Assembly: GCA_016932435.1 (NCBI GenBank)
Contig: JAFGCW010000043.1
Location: forward strand, 1-64,000
Length of the DNA: 64,000 bases
Direction: 5' to 3'
Source of the DNA: Dehalococcoidales bacterium
GTDB taxonomy: Bacteria > Chloroflexota > Dehalococcoidia > Dehalococcoidales > UBA2162
The translations under genes and the position numbers were made by a program. This document shows positions 35,894 to 43,452 of this stretch, piece by piece. The number at the start of each line of letters is the position of its first letter. Positions within the stretch are counted from its first letter, which is position 1. A model generated the notes under the pieces. It saw only the letters and a program-made list of their open reading frames with translations. It did not search any database and was not told the DNA's origin.

Positions 35894-37441
35894 TTAGATC
35901 CCAATCTCTATTGCACGGCGGCGTGCCTTCAGCATATATAAAAACCAGATTACCAGGCCTGCCAGGACAACTCCGGCCACACTGAGATCCAGCACCGTCC
36001 AGTTAACTCCCGCTCCTGATCCCTCAACAGCAACCTGGTCTATCCTGATGGTTTCAGTCAAGCCGGCAGCTTTTATCTGATGAACCCCGGCTGCCAGGTC
36101 GGATATCTCGAAGGTATACGCTCCGCTGCTTTTACCGCTCAGGGCAACCTCCTGGATCCCTCTGACTATACCGTCTACTATCAGGTATAATTCATAGGTA
36201 CCATCTTTCGAGCCTTCATTTGAAATAGTGACCGAGATTTTCATTGAATCACCTTCGAAGGCTTGATCAGGAGAGATTACTAGGTTGCTGGCGGTAAAGT
36301 CTGGCGGGAGAGGTGGTGGTTCAGGGCCTGCTTCCACTAAAGCCATGAACATGGAACAGATATCTAGCAGAGCATCGACTCTGCCAAGACCGATTGGAAA
36401 TTTAACAGGTGATTCCAGTCGTACCAAGCCTTCTTCGTCAGTATATCGTGCGACATACGGCGGTAAAGCGTTCTCAGGTAAATCGTCAGGATCATATCGT
36501 AATATCAACCTTACCGGTGGATCGAATCTGGCATTCACCGTGTTACCTTCATCATCATATCCGATAAACCAGTATATCGGAGTAAGAAAAATGGTATCGT
36601 CAGGTAAGAGTATCGTTGTTTCTTCGACGGTCAGTACGATACGGTCAAGAGAGGTCCCACCAATTCCGGTTATATGAGTACCGCCGGTTATTTCCAGCGT
36701 ACACATACCATCAGGATCGGTGAGGACTAAAGAATCTTCGAGGATGCCATCTTCGCCAACTTCAATTACTACGGTCTCGCCCAGCAGATTTATTTCCAGC
36801 GTTATGTTATCCTCTTCTTCTTCATCCTCATCAATAACCGGAGTAGTATCGGGAGGTGGTACATAAACGGGATCATCGGGGACTTCCATCTCTCTCAGGA
36901 AGTAAGTAACAGTAAAAGACAATTCATCACCCTGCACCACATTACCGGTTTCAGGGGGTAATTCCCAATACAAGTCCAGCATCCTGGTTTCGCCTGCTTT
37001 CAACGGTATCACTGTAATATACTTCAGGTCTGCGGCACTCGTTGGGAAAGCATCAACCGTTGCCGGAAGCGCCAGATTGGTAGACAGATCTTCTACATCG
37101 ATGTCCAACATGAGGTATTCGCCCAGTTCTCCATCACCGGATGTATCACCTGTTTCGGAATCAGGATTCAGTCCTTCACTGTCGATAATATTACTGAGCC
37201 AGATATAAAGCAGGCCGTCGTTCGTACCAACATTCGTGAGTTCGACAGTTTTTCCTCCGCTGTCACCGGGCATGATATTGTTAACGATGATTGGCGTGTA
37301 ACCGGCAGCGTTAAGTTCAAGGTCCACCGGGTCAGGAGCAGCTTTGACCGTGGCAGGCAGCGAACCAAGCATGGTTGCTGCTACCAGTGCCAGAGCTGTA
37401 AATATCCTGATTGTGTTCTTATACACGCCGGTTATACTCAT
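35894..37441 (-). CDS. Surface protein: TasA-like N-domain, CARDB-like domain, C-terminal membrane anchor
   Basis: 515 residues. Signal peptide (about 1-34, hydrophobic core FTALALVAATMLGSL, likely cut near VKAAP). Residues 36-205 resemble the TasA/camelysin beta-sandwich (MPGDSGGKTVELTNVG, YITVIPLKAGETRMLDLYW). An acidic Pro/Asp/Glu linker (VIDEDEEEEDN) leads to a middle domain (about 230-365) and then a CARDB-like domain (DFTASNLVISPDQAFEGDS to AAGLTETIRI). It ends with a membrane helix, LSVAGVVLAGLVIWFLYML, and a basic tail KARRR. It is the last gene of the SipW operon and would suit an anchor or tip for the TasA-like subunit, which is inference. Two hairpins separate it from that gene. 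Confidence 0.75.
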   Translation of the reverse strand: MSITGVYKNTIRIFTALALVAATMLGSLPATVKAAPDPVDLELNAAGYTPIIVNNIMPGDSGGKTVELTNVGTNDGLLYIWLSNIIDSEGLNPDSETGDTSGDGELGEYLMLDIDVEDLSTNLALPATVDAFPTSAADLKYITVIPLKAGETRMLDLYWELPPETGNVVQGDELSFTVTYFLREMEVPDDPVYVPPPDTTPVIDEDEEEEDNITLEINLLGETVVIEVGEDGILEDSLVLTDPDGMCTLEITGGTHITGIGGTSLDRIVLTVEETTILLPDDTIFLTPIYWFIGYDDEGNTVNARFDPPVRLILRYDPDDLPENALPPYVARYTDEEGLVRLESPVKFPIGLGRVDALLDICSMFMALVEAGPEPPPLPPDFTASNLVISPDQAFEGDSMKISVTISNEGSKDGTYELYLIVDGIVRGIQEVALSGKSSGAYTFEISDLAAGVHQIKAAGLTETIRIDQVAVEGSGAGVNWTVLDLSVAGVVLAGLVIWFLYMLKARRRAIEIGI

Positions 37442-37488
37442 TTTTCTTTCACTTCCGGGTTGAGTACGGGAAGTTAAAATAACGGTTT

Positions 37489-37540
37489 GAGTGCAAATGA
37501 AGAGAATTATATCCTTTATGAAAGCTCTTCATTTGCACTC
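37489..37540. other. Perfect 16-bp inverted repeat with 20-base loop
   Basis: GAGTGCAAATGAAGAG (37489-37504) and its exact complement (37525-37540). It lies in the mRNA between the TasA-like gene and the anchor gene, 48 bases before the latter's start. A role in processing or stabilising the upstream message, or in moderating read-through, would explain unequal amounts of subunit and anchor. Confidence 0.55.
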
Positions 37541-37564
37541 TCCTTGAATTCCTACGGGGGATTT

Positions 37565-37609
37565 TTCAGGAGGTTGGGATTTTCTGCTTACTTAACTCAA
37601 CCTCCTGAA
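37565..37609. other. Perfect 12-bp inverted repeat with 21-base loop
   Basis: TTCAGGAGGTTG (37565-37576) and CAACCTCCTGAA (37598-37609). On the mRNA (minus strand) this is the first structure after the TasA-like stop codon. One arm contains AGGAGG and the other its complement, so any ribosome binding there would be masked. There is no U-run, so it is not a simple terminator. Confidence 0.55.
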
Positions 37610-37639
37610 TTCACGATACATCATCGTTTTACTGTTAAA

Positions 37640-38227
37640 TTACTGGTTACCCACAAGCGTTATGGTCAAATCCAGTGAATCACCCTGACAGCCGTTTGTC
37701 GCTGTGGTATCGAAAGTCCATTCTATTTCTAGTTCTAGTTCATCATCGGCATTAAGGCCTCCAAGATCCGTAGCACCAAGAGCTATAATTTCATCAATCG
37801 ATAGGCCTTCCAGTGCACTCACACTATGACCGTCCCATTCTACGGTTGTCGCGATGATCATCTTGCTAAGGTCATCGGTGTCAGCGGTGCTGTTATAATC
37901 ATCAACAGTAGTAGGAGTATTCTCGGTGTAACCGCCTACTGAGAATGATATTTCAACCGATGTCATGTCTATACTGCCTGCATTGTAGACATAAAGGCTG
38001 CCGCTGCCTGCTGTACTGCCGGGGTACAGATCTGACGCAGCAAAGGTGGCGGTGACACTGCCGGTAGGATCCGTGCCGCCTGAGTTCGCTAAGCCAAGGT
38101 CAAGAGTACCTGATGAGAAGACATTACCGGTCGACTCTTCCGTGTCGCTGAAGTATGCCCAGGTACCTCCGCCGACAAGGCCTATTACAAGAAACGCTGC
38201 CACTGTTAGTCCAAGTATTTTTTTCAT
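37640..38227 (-). CDS. TasA/camelysin-like secreted protein with SipW-class signal peptide
   Basis: 195 residues. The N-terminus is a textbook SipW-cognate signal: basic MKK, hydrophobic LGLTVAAFLVIGLVGGG, then TWAYFSDTEESTGNVFSSG and TLDLGL (1-46). The mature part is an acidic beta-sandwich as in TasA and CalY, with ATFAASDLYPGSTAGSGSLYVYNAG and the C-terminal ELEIEWTFDT. In Bacillus such proteins polymerise into biofilm fibres after cleavage by SipW. The gene follows a SipW-type peptidase gene and has AAGGAG before its ATG. Fibre formation here is inferred from family and neighbours. Confidence 0.82.
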   Translation of the reverse strand: MKKILGLTVAAFLVIGLVGGGTWAYFSDTEESTGNVFSSGTLDLGLANSGGTDPTGSVTATFAASDLYPGSTAGSGSLYVYNAGSIDMTSVEISFSVGGYTENTPTTVDDYNSTADTDDLSKMIIATTVEWDGHSVSALEGLSIDEIIALGATDLGGLNADDELELEIEWTFDTTATNGCQGDSLDLTITLVGNQ

Positions 38228-38322
38228 TTGTTTTCTCCTTTCTCTTTGATAAAAAACGTTAACAAGCGTTTATCTAAACTTAATTTCCAATAAGTGAAAA
38301 TTCCAGGAAATCAAGGTTATTT

Positions 38323-38793
38323 TCAAGCATTACTCAATGCCTCCTTAACAATATCTTTTGCGAGCCAGACAACAAGTACCATCGCCGGGATAATTATCGT
38401 AATAAACCACCCTATTTTTGTCTGGATGAATTTAGTGGCATATCCCACGTAGGGTATTTTGAAGAGGTAGGTTCCCTGAATGGAGGAATCTTTCACTGTC
38501 CAGGGATCAGTGTCTTCCACGGCGTCACCTTTGGTAACAATCGTGTCGCCAATCGAGTGAACACGGTGCGTAACAAGTTCACCATCCCATTCGAAGGTTA
38601 TGATATCTCCTTCTTTCACTTCACCATCAACCGGACCTGTAATAATAAGATCGCCCATATTTATGGTAGGGGCCATACTTTCAGACCTGACCAGGTAAAG
38701 ACTATATCCAGGCACGAAGTAAACAAATCCAAGCCCGGCGAGAATCAGGACGAGTAATCCGATAATTATTTTTCCTGTTATCTTCTTTTTCAT
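38323..38793 (-). CDS. Signal peptidase I, SipW / archaeal (S26B) type
   Basis: 156 residues from the ATG at 38793 with AAGGA eight bases before; an in-frame TTG at 38817 is less likely. N-terminal membrane helix (KIIIGLLVLILAGLGFVYF, 8-26), catalytic Ser39 in VRSESMAPTI, catalytic His76 in VTHRVHS (His instead of the Lys of ordinary bacterial signal peptidases), then GDAVEDTDPW, and a C-terminal membrane helix (GWFITIIIPAMVLVVWLA). This is the Ser-His dyad class represented by SipW. It should process the TasA-like protein encoded next. Confidence 0.9.
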   Translation of the reverse strand: MKKKITGKIIIGLLVLILAGLGFVYFVPGYSLYLVRSESMAPTINMGDLIITGPVDGEVKEGDIITFEWDGELVTHRVHSIGDTIVTKGDAVEDTDPWTVKDSSIQGTYLFKIPYVGYATKFIQTKIGWFITIIIPAMVLVVWLAKDIVKEALSNA

Positions 38794-38821
38794 CTTCCGT
38801 TTCCTTGACTGTATCAAACGC

Positions 38822-39205
38822 TTATCCGGGTATTTTCTCCTGGAATTTATTATTGACGAACAGGCGACGAAGGAGTGCTCTGGATCGAGCGGACAGTTCT
38901 TTGCCTTTTTTTACGCTGGAGATATACCCATCGGCTTCAATTGATTTAAGTCCTTTCCAGTCAGCCTGCAGGGGATCTACTATTAGTACCAGGGGTATAT
39001 TCCAGTTTTCTCTTATAAAACGGCATGCCTTGTTTGTGTTATCTGCCCGGATGTCAACAATAGCCAGGTCATATTTTTCTTCTGCCTGCTTATTGCCGGA
39101 CGAATAGATGTTATCTCCAAGTTTCTGCATTTCAATTCCTTCGCTTTGAAGGGACGCTGCCAGTGTTTTATAAGTATTTTCGTGTCCGTATACTAACGCT
39201 TTCAT
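38822..39205 (-). CDS. Receiver-like domain protein, first gene of the SipW operon
   Basis: 127 residues from the ATG at 39205, five bases after GAGG. The fold order fits a CheY-type receiver: KALVYGHENTYKTLAASL, a central YDLAIVDIRA with a candidate phospho-acceptor Asp, and DGYISSVKKGKEL where the conserved Lys is expected. The N-terminal acidic pair of true receivers is missing (YGHEN), so it may be a degenerate, phosphorylation-independent receiver. No output domain is attached. It precedes sipW by 28 bases and may sense or gate expression or secretion of the surface proteins. Confidence 0.6.
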   Translation of the reverse strand: MKALVYGHENTYKTLAASLQSEGIEMQKLGDNIYSSGNKQAEEKYDLAIVDIRADNTNKACRFIRENWNIPLVLIVDPLQADWKGLKSIEADGYISSVKKGKELSARSRALLRRLFVNNKFQEKIPG

Positions 39206-39279
39206 TTCAACCTCGTACTCAATATACACATGTCATATTAAAAACAGCTTAACAATGACAGTAGAATATAAAAAAAAGA

Positions 39280-39297
39280 TTACAAAAGACTTACAAA
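39280..39297 (-). promoter_or_regulatory. 11-bp-spaced direct repeat, possible OmpR-family binding site
   Basis: On the minus strand TTTGTAA occurs twice with starts 11 bp apart (plus strand TTACAAA at 39280 and TTACAAA at 39291), followed by a T-run and TATATT-like sequence before the first gene of the SipW operon. An 11-bp period is the usual spacing of OmpR/PhoB-family response-regulator half-sites, and such a regulator is encoded directly upstream. Confidence 0.45.
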
Positions 39298-39320
39298 GGA
39301 TTAAAATGAAGAAAAAGACC

Positions 39321-39353
39321 AAAAAAATGCCTGCGTAACATGTTACGCAGGCA
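39321..39353 (-). terminator. Rho-independent terminator of the HK-RR operon
   Basis: TGCCTGCGTAACA (39328-39340) and TGTTACGCAGGCA (39341-39353) form a perfect 26-bp palindrome, followed on the minus strand by seven T (39327-39321). It lies 31 bases past the response regulator stop and separates the two-component operon from the SipW operon. Confidence 0.9.
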
Positions 39354-39383
39354 GAGAAATACTAGTAGAACTTAGTATATATA

Positions 39384-40067
39384 TTATCCTTGTTTCGCAA
39401 GCATATAACCAAGACCTGTTTTGGTCAGGATCAACTCAGGAGTATCGGGATTCGATTCTATTTTCTCTCTGAGTCTTCTTATATACACTCTCAGGCTATC
39501 CACAGCATCGGGGTAGTCTTCTCCCCATACTGCTTCCGCCAGATTGTTGTGGGTTACTACCTGACCGGAGTTCTTCATTAACTCGAACAGGATAGTGCCT
39601 TCCGTGCGGGTTAACATTATTTCTTCATCGCCGCGGAAAAGCTGTCTTACGGTAGGATTGAAGCGAAGATCCCCGTGGACAAGAGTTGTTTCGCTCGAAA
39701 TATTGGATGAGCGGCGTGTTAAGGCTTTTATCCGGGATAATAATTCAAGCTGTCTGAAAGGTTTTACCATGTAATCATCGGCGCCCCACTCAAGGCCTTT
39801 TACCACGTCGGCTTCCTCACCTCTTACCGTCAGTATCATAACCGGGATATCGGAAAAGGTACGTATTTCCTTAAGCACATCGAATCCGTTTGTATCCGGA
39901 AGACCGAGATCAAGAATTACGACGTCCGGATCCTCCGCTTCTACCAGCTCGACGCCTTTAATACCAAGGTGCGTGGTAACAAGTGTCACACCCGGCCAGC
40001 GTATCTCGAAGGCAAGAGTGATAATCTCTACTATTTCACGATCGTCTTCAATTATTAATACTTTCAT
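39384..40067 (-). CDS. OmpR/KdpE-family response regulator
   Basis: 227 residues. Receiver domain (1-120) with IIEDDREI acidic pocket, phospho-acceptor in VVILDLGLPDTNGFD (Asp near 53), VKPF lysine; C-terminal winged helix (about 130-227) with LTRTEGTILFELMKN, VYIRRLREKIESN and TKTGLGYML. It is the DNA-binding output of the histidine kinase encoded 41 bases upstream in the same operon. A TTTGTAA direct repeat with 11-bp spacing just beyond its terminator is a candidate target. Confidence 0.93.
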   Translation of the reverse strand: MKVLIIEDDREIVEIITLAFEIRWPGVTLVTTHLGIKGVELVEAEDPDVVILDLGLPDTNGFDVLKEIRTFSDIPVMILTVRGEEADVVKGLEWGADDYMVKPFRQLELLSRIKALTRRSSNISSETTLVHGDLRFNPTVRQLFRGDEEIMLTRTEGTILFELMKNSGQVVTHNNLAEAVWGEDYPDAVDSLRVYIRRLREKIESNPDTPELILTKTGLGYMLAKQG

Positions 40068-40108
40068 TTTTTCACCTTTCCAATTTCAGTCACTAGTGTA
40101 ATATTATA

Positions 40109-42658
40109 TCATTCCTGGTTGTTGTTCTGCCTGATGGGCAGAGTAAAATGGAATGTGCTGCCTTCCCCGATTTTACTATCCACCCAGATCCGACCTCCGT
40201 GGAGTTCAACGAAATTCTTAGCGAGAGCAAGTCCCAGTCCGAGACCACTTAATCTCTCCCGGTCGGTAGTACGCCTGAAATAGGGTTCGAATAACCGTTC
40301 AAGGTCTTCCGGATTTATACCGGGCCCGGTGTCTACGACTTCAACGATGAGGTTTTCATCATCGCTACTTGCGCTCAGGGTAACACTACCTCCCGGGGGA
40401 GTAAACTTGAAAGCGTTGTTCAGAAGATTCATTACTATCTGTCGTAATCGACCTTTGTCCGCTTCGATAGTTGGTAACGATTCCGGAAGTTCGAAGTTTA
40501 AAACCTGCTTATTCCGAAGCGCTAAAGGTATCATTTCGTAGCCGACGTCATTCAACAGCGCCAGCGTATCGACAATCTCCATGTCTATCTGTAGCATATC
40601 TGTTTCACCCCTTGCGAGGTCAAGAAGCTCGTCGATTCTCGAGTTAAGATTATTTGCGCTGCGATTAATACTCTCTACCAGTCTCATAAGGCGCCGGTCG
40701 TCCATTTCTTCCATCAGCAGTTCTACGGCAGCCAGCACCGGAGTGATCGGTGTTTTCAATTCATGTACGAGAGCTCGCGTGAACTCTATTCTCTTCTGTA
40801 TTTCTTCTTCCAGAGATTCTCTTAAATTTCTTTCCTGAGCGTACAATTTTTCAAGCTCTTCACGGGCGAGTTTACTTTCCGTAATATCCATAAAGTTGCC
40901 GAGAGTAGCTCTTTTACCGTTATATTCGATCGAACTGACAGTTTCCATTGCCCAATGAGATTCTCCGCCGGGATGGATTACCTGGAACTCGTATGGAGAA
41001 TGGAGTTCTCCTTTGAGCATCCTGATGGCGCTTTCCCTGGCCGTGGATTGATAGTCCGGGTGGACGATAGCCCTGGGATTCATATTCAACAGTTCACTTT
41101 CGCTATAACCGGTAAGTTCCTGAAATTGCGGATTAACGAATTTGAACACACCGTCCTGGTATATATAAACACCAACGGTCGCGCTGTTAGCCAGAGTTCT
41201 ATAGAGTTGTTCGGCCTGACGTCGTTCACCGATGTCACGGGCTATACCAACGTAGCCGATCGTTTCTCCGTTATCATCTCCTATTGCAGTTAATCTTATT
41301 TCCGTCCATATTTTTGTCCCGTCCTTTTTCGTAAGCTGGATTTCATAAGAAGGGGTGCTTCCTGTTGTATCTTTGTCGGGAGCTTTTTCGGCTGCTTCTC
41401 TGTCAAGAGCTCTCAAAGCACCAGGAAGAGTATCATCATCCAGTTGATCTTTCAGGTTCTTTCCAATCATTTCTTCAACAGTAAAGCCGGTAAGTTGTGT
41501 TATCGAGGGGCTGATATAGGTAAAGTAAAAGCCTTTATCAGTTGACCAGATTACGTCCATAACGTTATCAGCCAGAAGACGGTAACGGTTTTCACTTTCG
41601 CGAATCTCTTTCCCGACTTCTTCAAGGGCGCCGAGCATCCCGTCGATGGTCCCCGCAACAACGCCTATTTCATCGCTTCCGGGAAGATTGATACGTATGG
41701 ACGTATCACCGGTTTCGGCGATCCGGTTAACTCCACGCGTTAGCATAGCTATACGAGATAATATTACCTTCTGAAGGAAGAACCATGCTAATACCCCCAC
41801 CAGAAAACCTACTACCAGTACGGAAAGTATATATAACCAGGAAACACTTTCTCCAAGCTGAAAAGTATCCCTGGGGATTTCGACATTTAATACGAACGAA
41901 GTCTGGTCATATATATCATCGACAAGAGAGTAACCGGCAACGGTATCTTTGTCTCTCGGTATTACCACTACCTCTGTACTTTCATGAAGCGATGCTATTG
42001 TATCCTTAATGTCCTGGGAATCCACCATACGGATGGGTAGAACCGTAATAGGAAAGTGGATTATTCCTGACAATTCCTGGATAGTAGGCTCGTTGAGAGA
42101 TCGTATAAAAACCAGGGTACCCATAGCCGGTCCCTCATTCTCACTGGTCAGGATAGGTTGGGCCGAAATTAATTTCAGTTCCTGCTTGAGTTCGAGGATA
42201 CCGGATATAACATGGTGTTGCTCCAGACTGCTCAGGAGAGGACTGTCTTCTGAAAAGTGACTTAACAGGTCCGTAGGAAACGGGATTTCTACACCATTTT
42301 CCATATCATATGCTTTGCTGTAAACAATGTTCCCGAGGGTGTCTTTGAACAGCATCGCATTCAGATTCAATGTAACGAATGTCTCATCGACAAGGTTCGA
42401 CTCTATATACTCCTGATTGTAATCCTGTATGAATTCGTAAGTATCGTCCCAGGCAGACCAGTCAGCGGTATCGGCTTCCAGGTCATTGATGAGGTAGTTC
42501 AGTGCTCCGACCGCCTGTTGGACCTGGACTCTGGTATTCTGTTCCTCGATTTCTTCGAGTCCTTTTATGAATATCAGGCGTGAGACGATGTATATAAGCC
42601 CCATCGCGCAGATAAAAACTACGCCGATAATGAGTAAGACTCTTGCTGTTAGCCTCAT
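40109..42658 (-). CDS. Membrane sensor histidine kinase with CHASE4, HAMP and two PAS domains
   Basis: 849 residues. TM1 (about 5-28), an extracytoplasmic CHASE4-like domain (about 35-270, with the DWSAWDDTYEF motif), TM2 (about 272-300, WLYILSVLVVGFLVGVLAWF), HAMP (IAMLTRGVNRIAETGDTSIRI), PAS 1 (YRLLADNVMDVIWSTD), PAS 2 (YRTLANSATVGVYIYQDG), coiled segment, HisKA with ALVHELKTPITPV (phospho-His in H-E-L-K-T-P), and HATPase with NLLNNAFKF, VVDTGPGI and GLGLGLALAKNF. It senses an external cue by CHASE4 and possibly redox or ligands by PAS. AAGGGAAA precedes the ATG. Its regulator follows. Confidence 0.93.
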   Translation of the reverse strand: MRLTARVLLIIGVVFICAMGLIYIVSRLIFIKGLEEIEEQNTRVQVQQAVGALNYLINDLEADTADWSAWDDTYEFIQDYNQEYIESNLVDETFVTLNLNAMLFKDTLGNIVYSKAYDMENGVEIPFPTDLLSHFSEDSPLLSSLEQHHVISGILELKQELKLISAQPILTSENEGPAMGTLVFIRSLNEPTIQELSGIIHFPITVLPIRMVDSQDIKDTIASLHESTEVVVIPRDKDTVAGYSLVDDIYDQTSFVLNVEIPRDTFQLGESVSWLYILSVLVVGFLVGVLAWFFLQKVILSRIAMLTRGVNRIAETGDTSIRINLPGSDEIGVVAGTIDGMLGALEEVGKEIRESENRYRLLADNVMDVIWSTDKGFYFTYISPSITQLTGFTVEEMIGKNLKDQLDDDTLPGALRALDREAAEKAPDKDTTGSTPSYEIQLTKKDGTKIWTEIRLTAIGDDNGETIGYVGIARDIGERRQAEQLYRTLANSATVGVYIYQDGVFKFVNPQFQELTGYSESELLNMNPRAIVHPDYQSTARESAIRMLKGELHSPYEFQVIHPGGESHWAMETVSSIEYNGKRATLGNFMDITESKLAREELEKLYAQERNLRESLEEEIQKRIEFTRALVHELKTPITPVLAAVELLMEEMDDRRLMRLVESINRSANNLNSRIDELLDLARGETDMLQIDMEIVDTLALLNDVGYEMIPLALRNKQVLNFELPESLPTIEADKGRLRQIVMNLLNNAFKFTPPGGSVTLSASSDDENLIVEVVDTGPGINPEDLERLFEPYFRRTTDRERLSGLGLGLALAKNFVELHGGRIWVDSKIGEGSTFHFTLPIRQNNNQE

Positions 42659-42676
42659 TATTTTCCCTTATGAAGG

Positions 42677-42755
42677 ATTGTATCATTGATGTTATGTATA
42701 ATCAACCTGAAAGTCTTGATATTCAGGTGACAAGGAGGTATCTCTCGGTTATAAT
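42677..42755. promoter_or_regulatory. Divergent promoters sharing an inverted repeat
   Basis: Leftward promoter for the kinase: TTGATT (42705-42700), 17 bp, TACAAT (42682-42677) with TGA extension. Rightward promoter for the glycosylase-like gene: GTGACA (42727-42732), 17 bp, TATAAT (42750-42755). ACCTGAA (42705-42711) and TTCAGGT (42722-42728) form an inverted repeat with a ten-base centre whose arms each touch one -35. A single regulator bound there would control both directions. Confidence 0.6.
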
Positions 42756-42803
42756 CCTAAATAATGAGTGACCCGGTCCCAAGGAGTACAGAGAGAGGTT
42801 ATT

Positions 42804-43412
42804 ATGAAGGTAAGTGAACATATCCACTGTGTGGACCATCCCTGTACCGATGTGAGACACGAGTGCTTTGTAATTCCAGATATCGAAAAAAATCCGGATA
42901 ATGTATCCATGATAATGATATCGGAAGCAGCGCCGGCGGACTCTGCCGACTACTACTATGCAGGCGATGATGCCCTGTTTGCCCGGACTACGGCACAGGC
43001 TTTCCAGGATGCAGGGGCTGATGTCTCATCTCTCCGGGAAATTCTTGATGAAGGAGTATATTTCACCAGTGCCGTTAAGTGCGGCAAGACCGGTTACGGC
43101 ATCAAAACGGACACAGTCAAGCAGTGTTCACTTCTGCTTGAGAGAGAGCTAGCCTTGTTCCCGAATGTAAAGGTATATATGCTGATGGGAGATGTGGCGA
43201 TTAAGGTAGTCAACGAAATGGCACGCCGCTCAGGAGAGAAACGGGTAATTCCTGCCGGCTCTACCTACAAGATAAGAGAACAGGAATACAGGTATGGGGA
43301 TATAAGGGTATTCCCATCTTATCTCCAGGCAGGTCCGAGTTTCTTCATTGAAAAAAGCAAGCGTAAGATGATAGCTGAGGACATAGCCGCCGCCCTGGAA
43401 CATATTCGATGA
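42804..43412 (+). CDS. Uracil-DNA glycosylase superfamily protein, family 4/5-like
   Basis: Start at ATG 42804 after GAGAGG; 202 residues. The order of segments fits the iron-sulfur UDG families: MIMISEAAPADSADYYY in the place of motif A (usually GEAPG), FTSAVKCGKTG and VKQCSLLLERELALFPNVKVYMLMG resembling the VKCRPP... C...L..PKVIV.LG block, and VFPSYLQAGPSFFIEKSKRKM where motif B has HPS. Cysteines at 9, 14, 21, in AVKC and VKQC could include cluster ligands. Motif B His is replaced by Phe, so uracil excision activity is uncertain. Expressed from a promoter shared back to back with the sensor kinase. Confidence 0.6.
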   Translation: MKVSEHIHCVDHPCTDVRHECFVIPDIEKNPDNVSMIMISEAAPADSADYYYAGDDALFARTTAQAFQDAGADVSSLREILDEGVYFTSAVKCGKTGYGIKTDTVKQCSLLLERELALFPNVKVYMLMGDVAIKVVNEMARRSGEKRVIPAGSTYKIREQEYRYGDIRVFPSYLQAGPSFFIEKSKRKMIAEDIAAALEHIR

Positions 43413-43452
43413 TAACCTCTATGAGTATAATGAGTAATAGAGAATTAATAAA

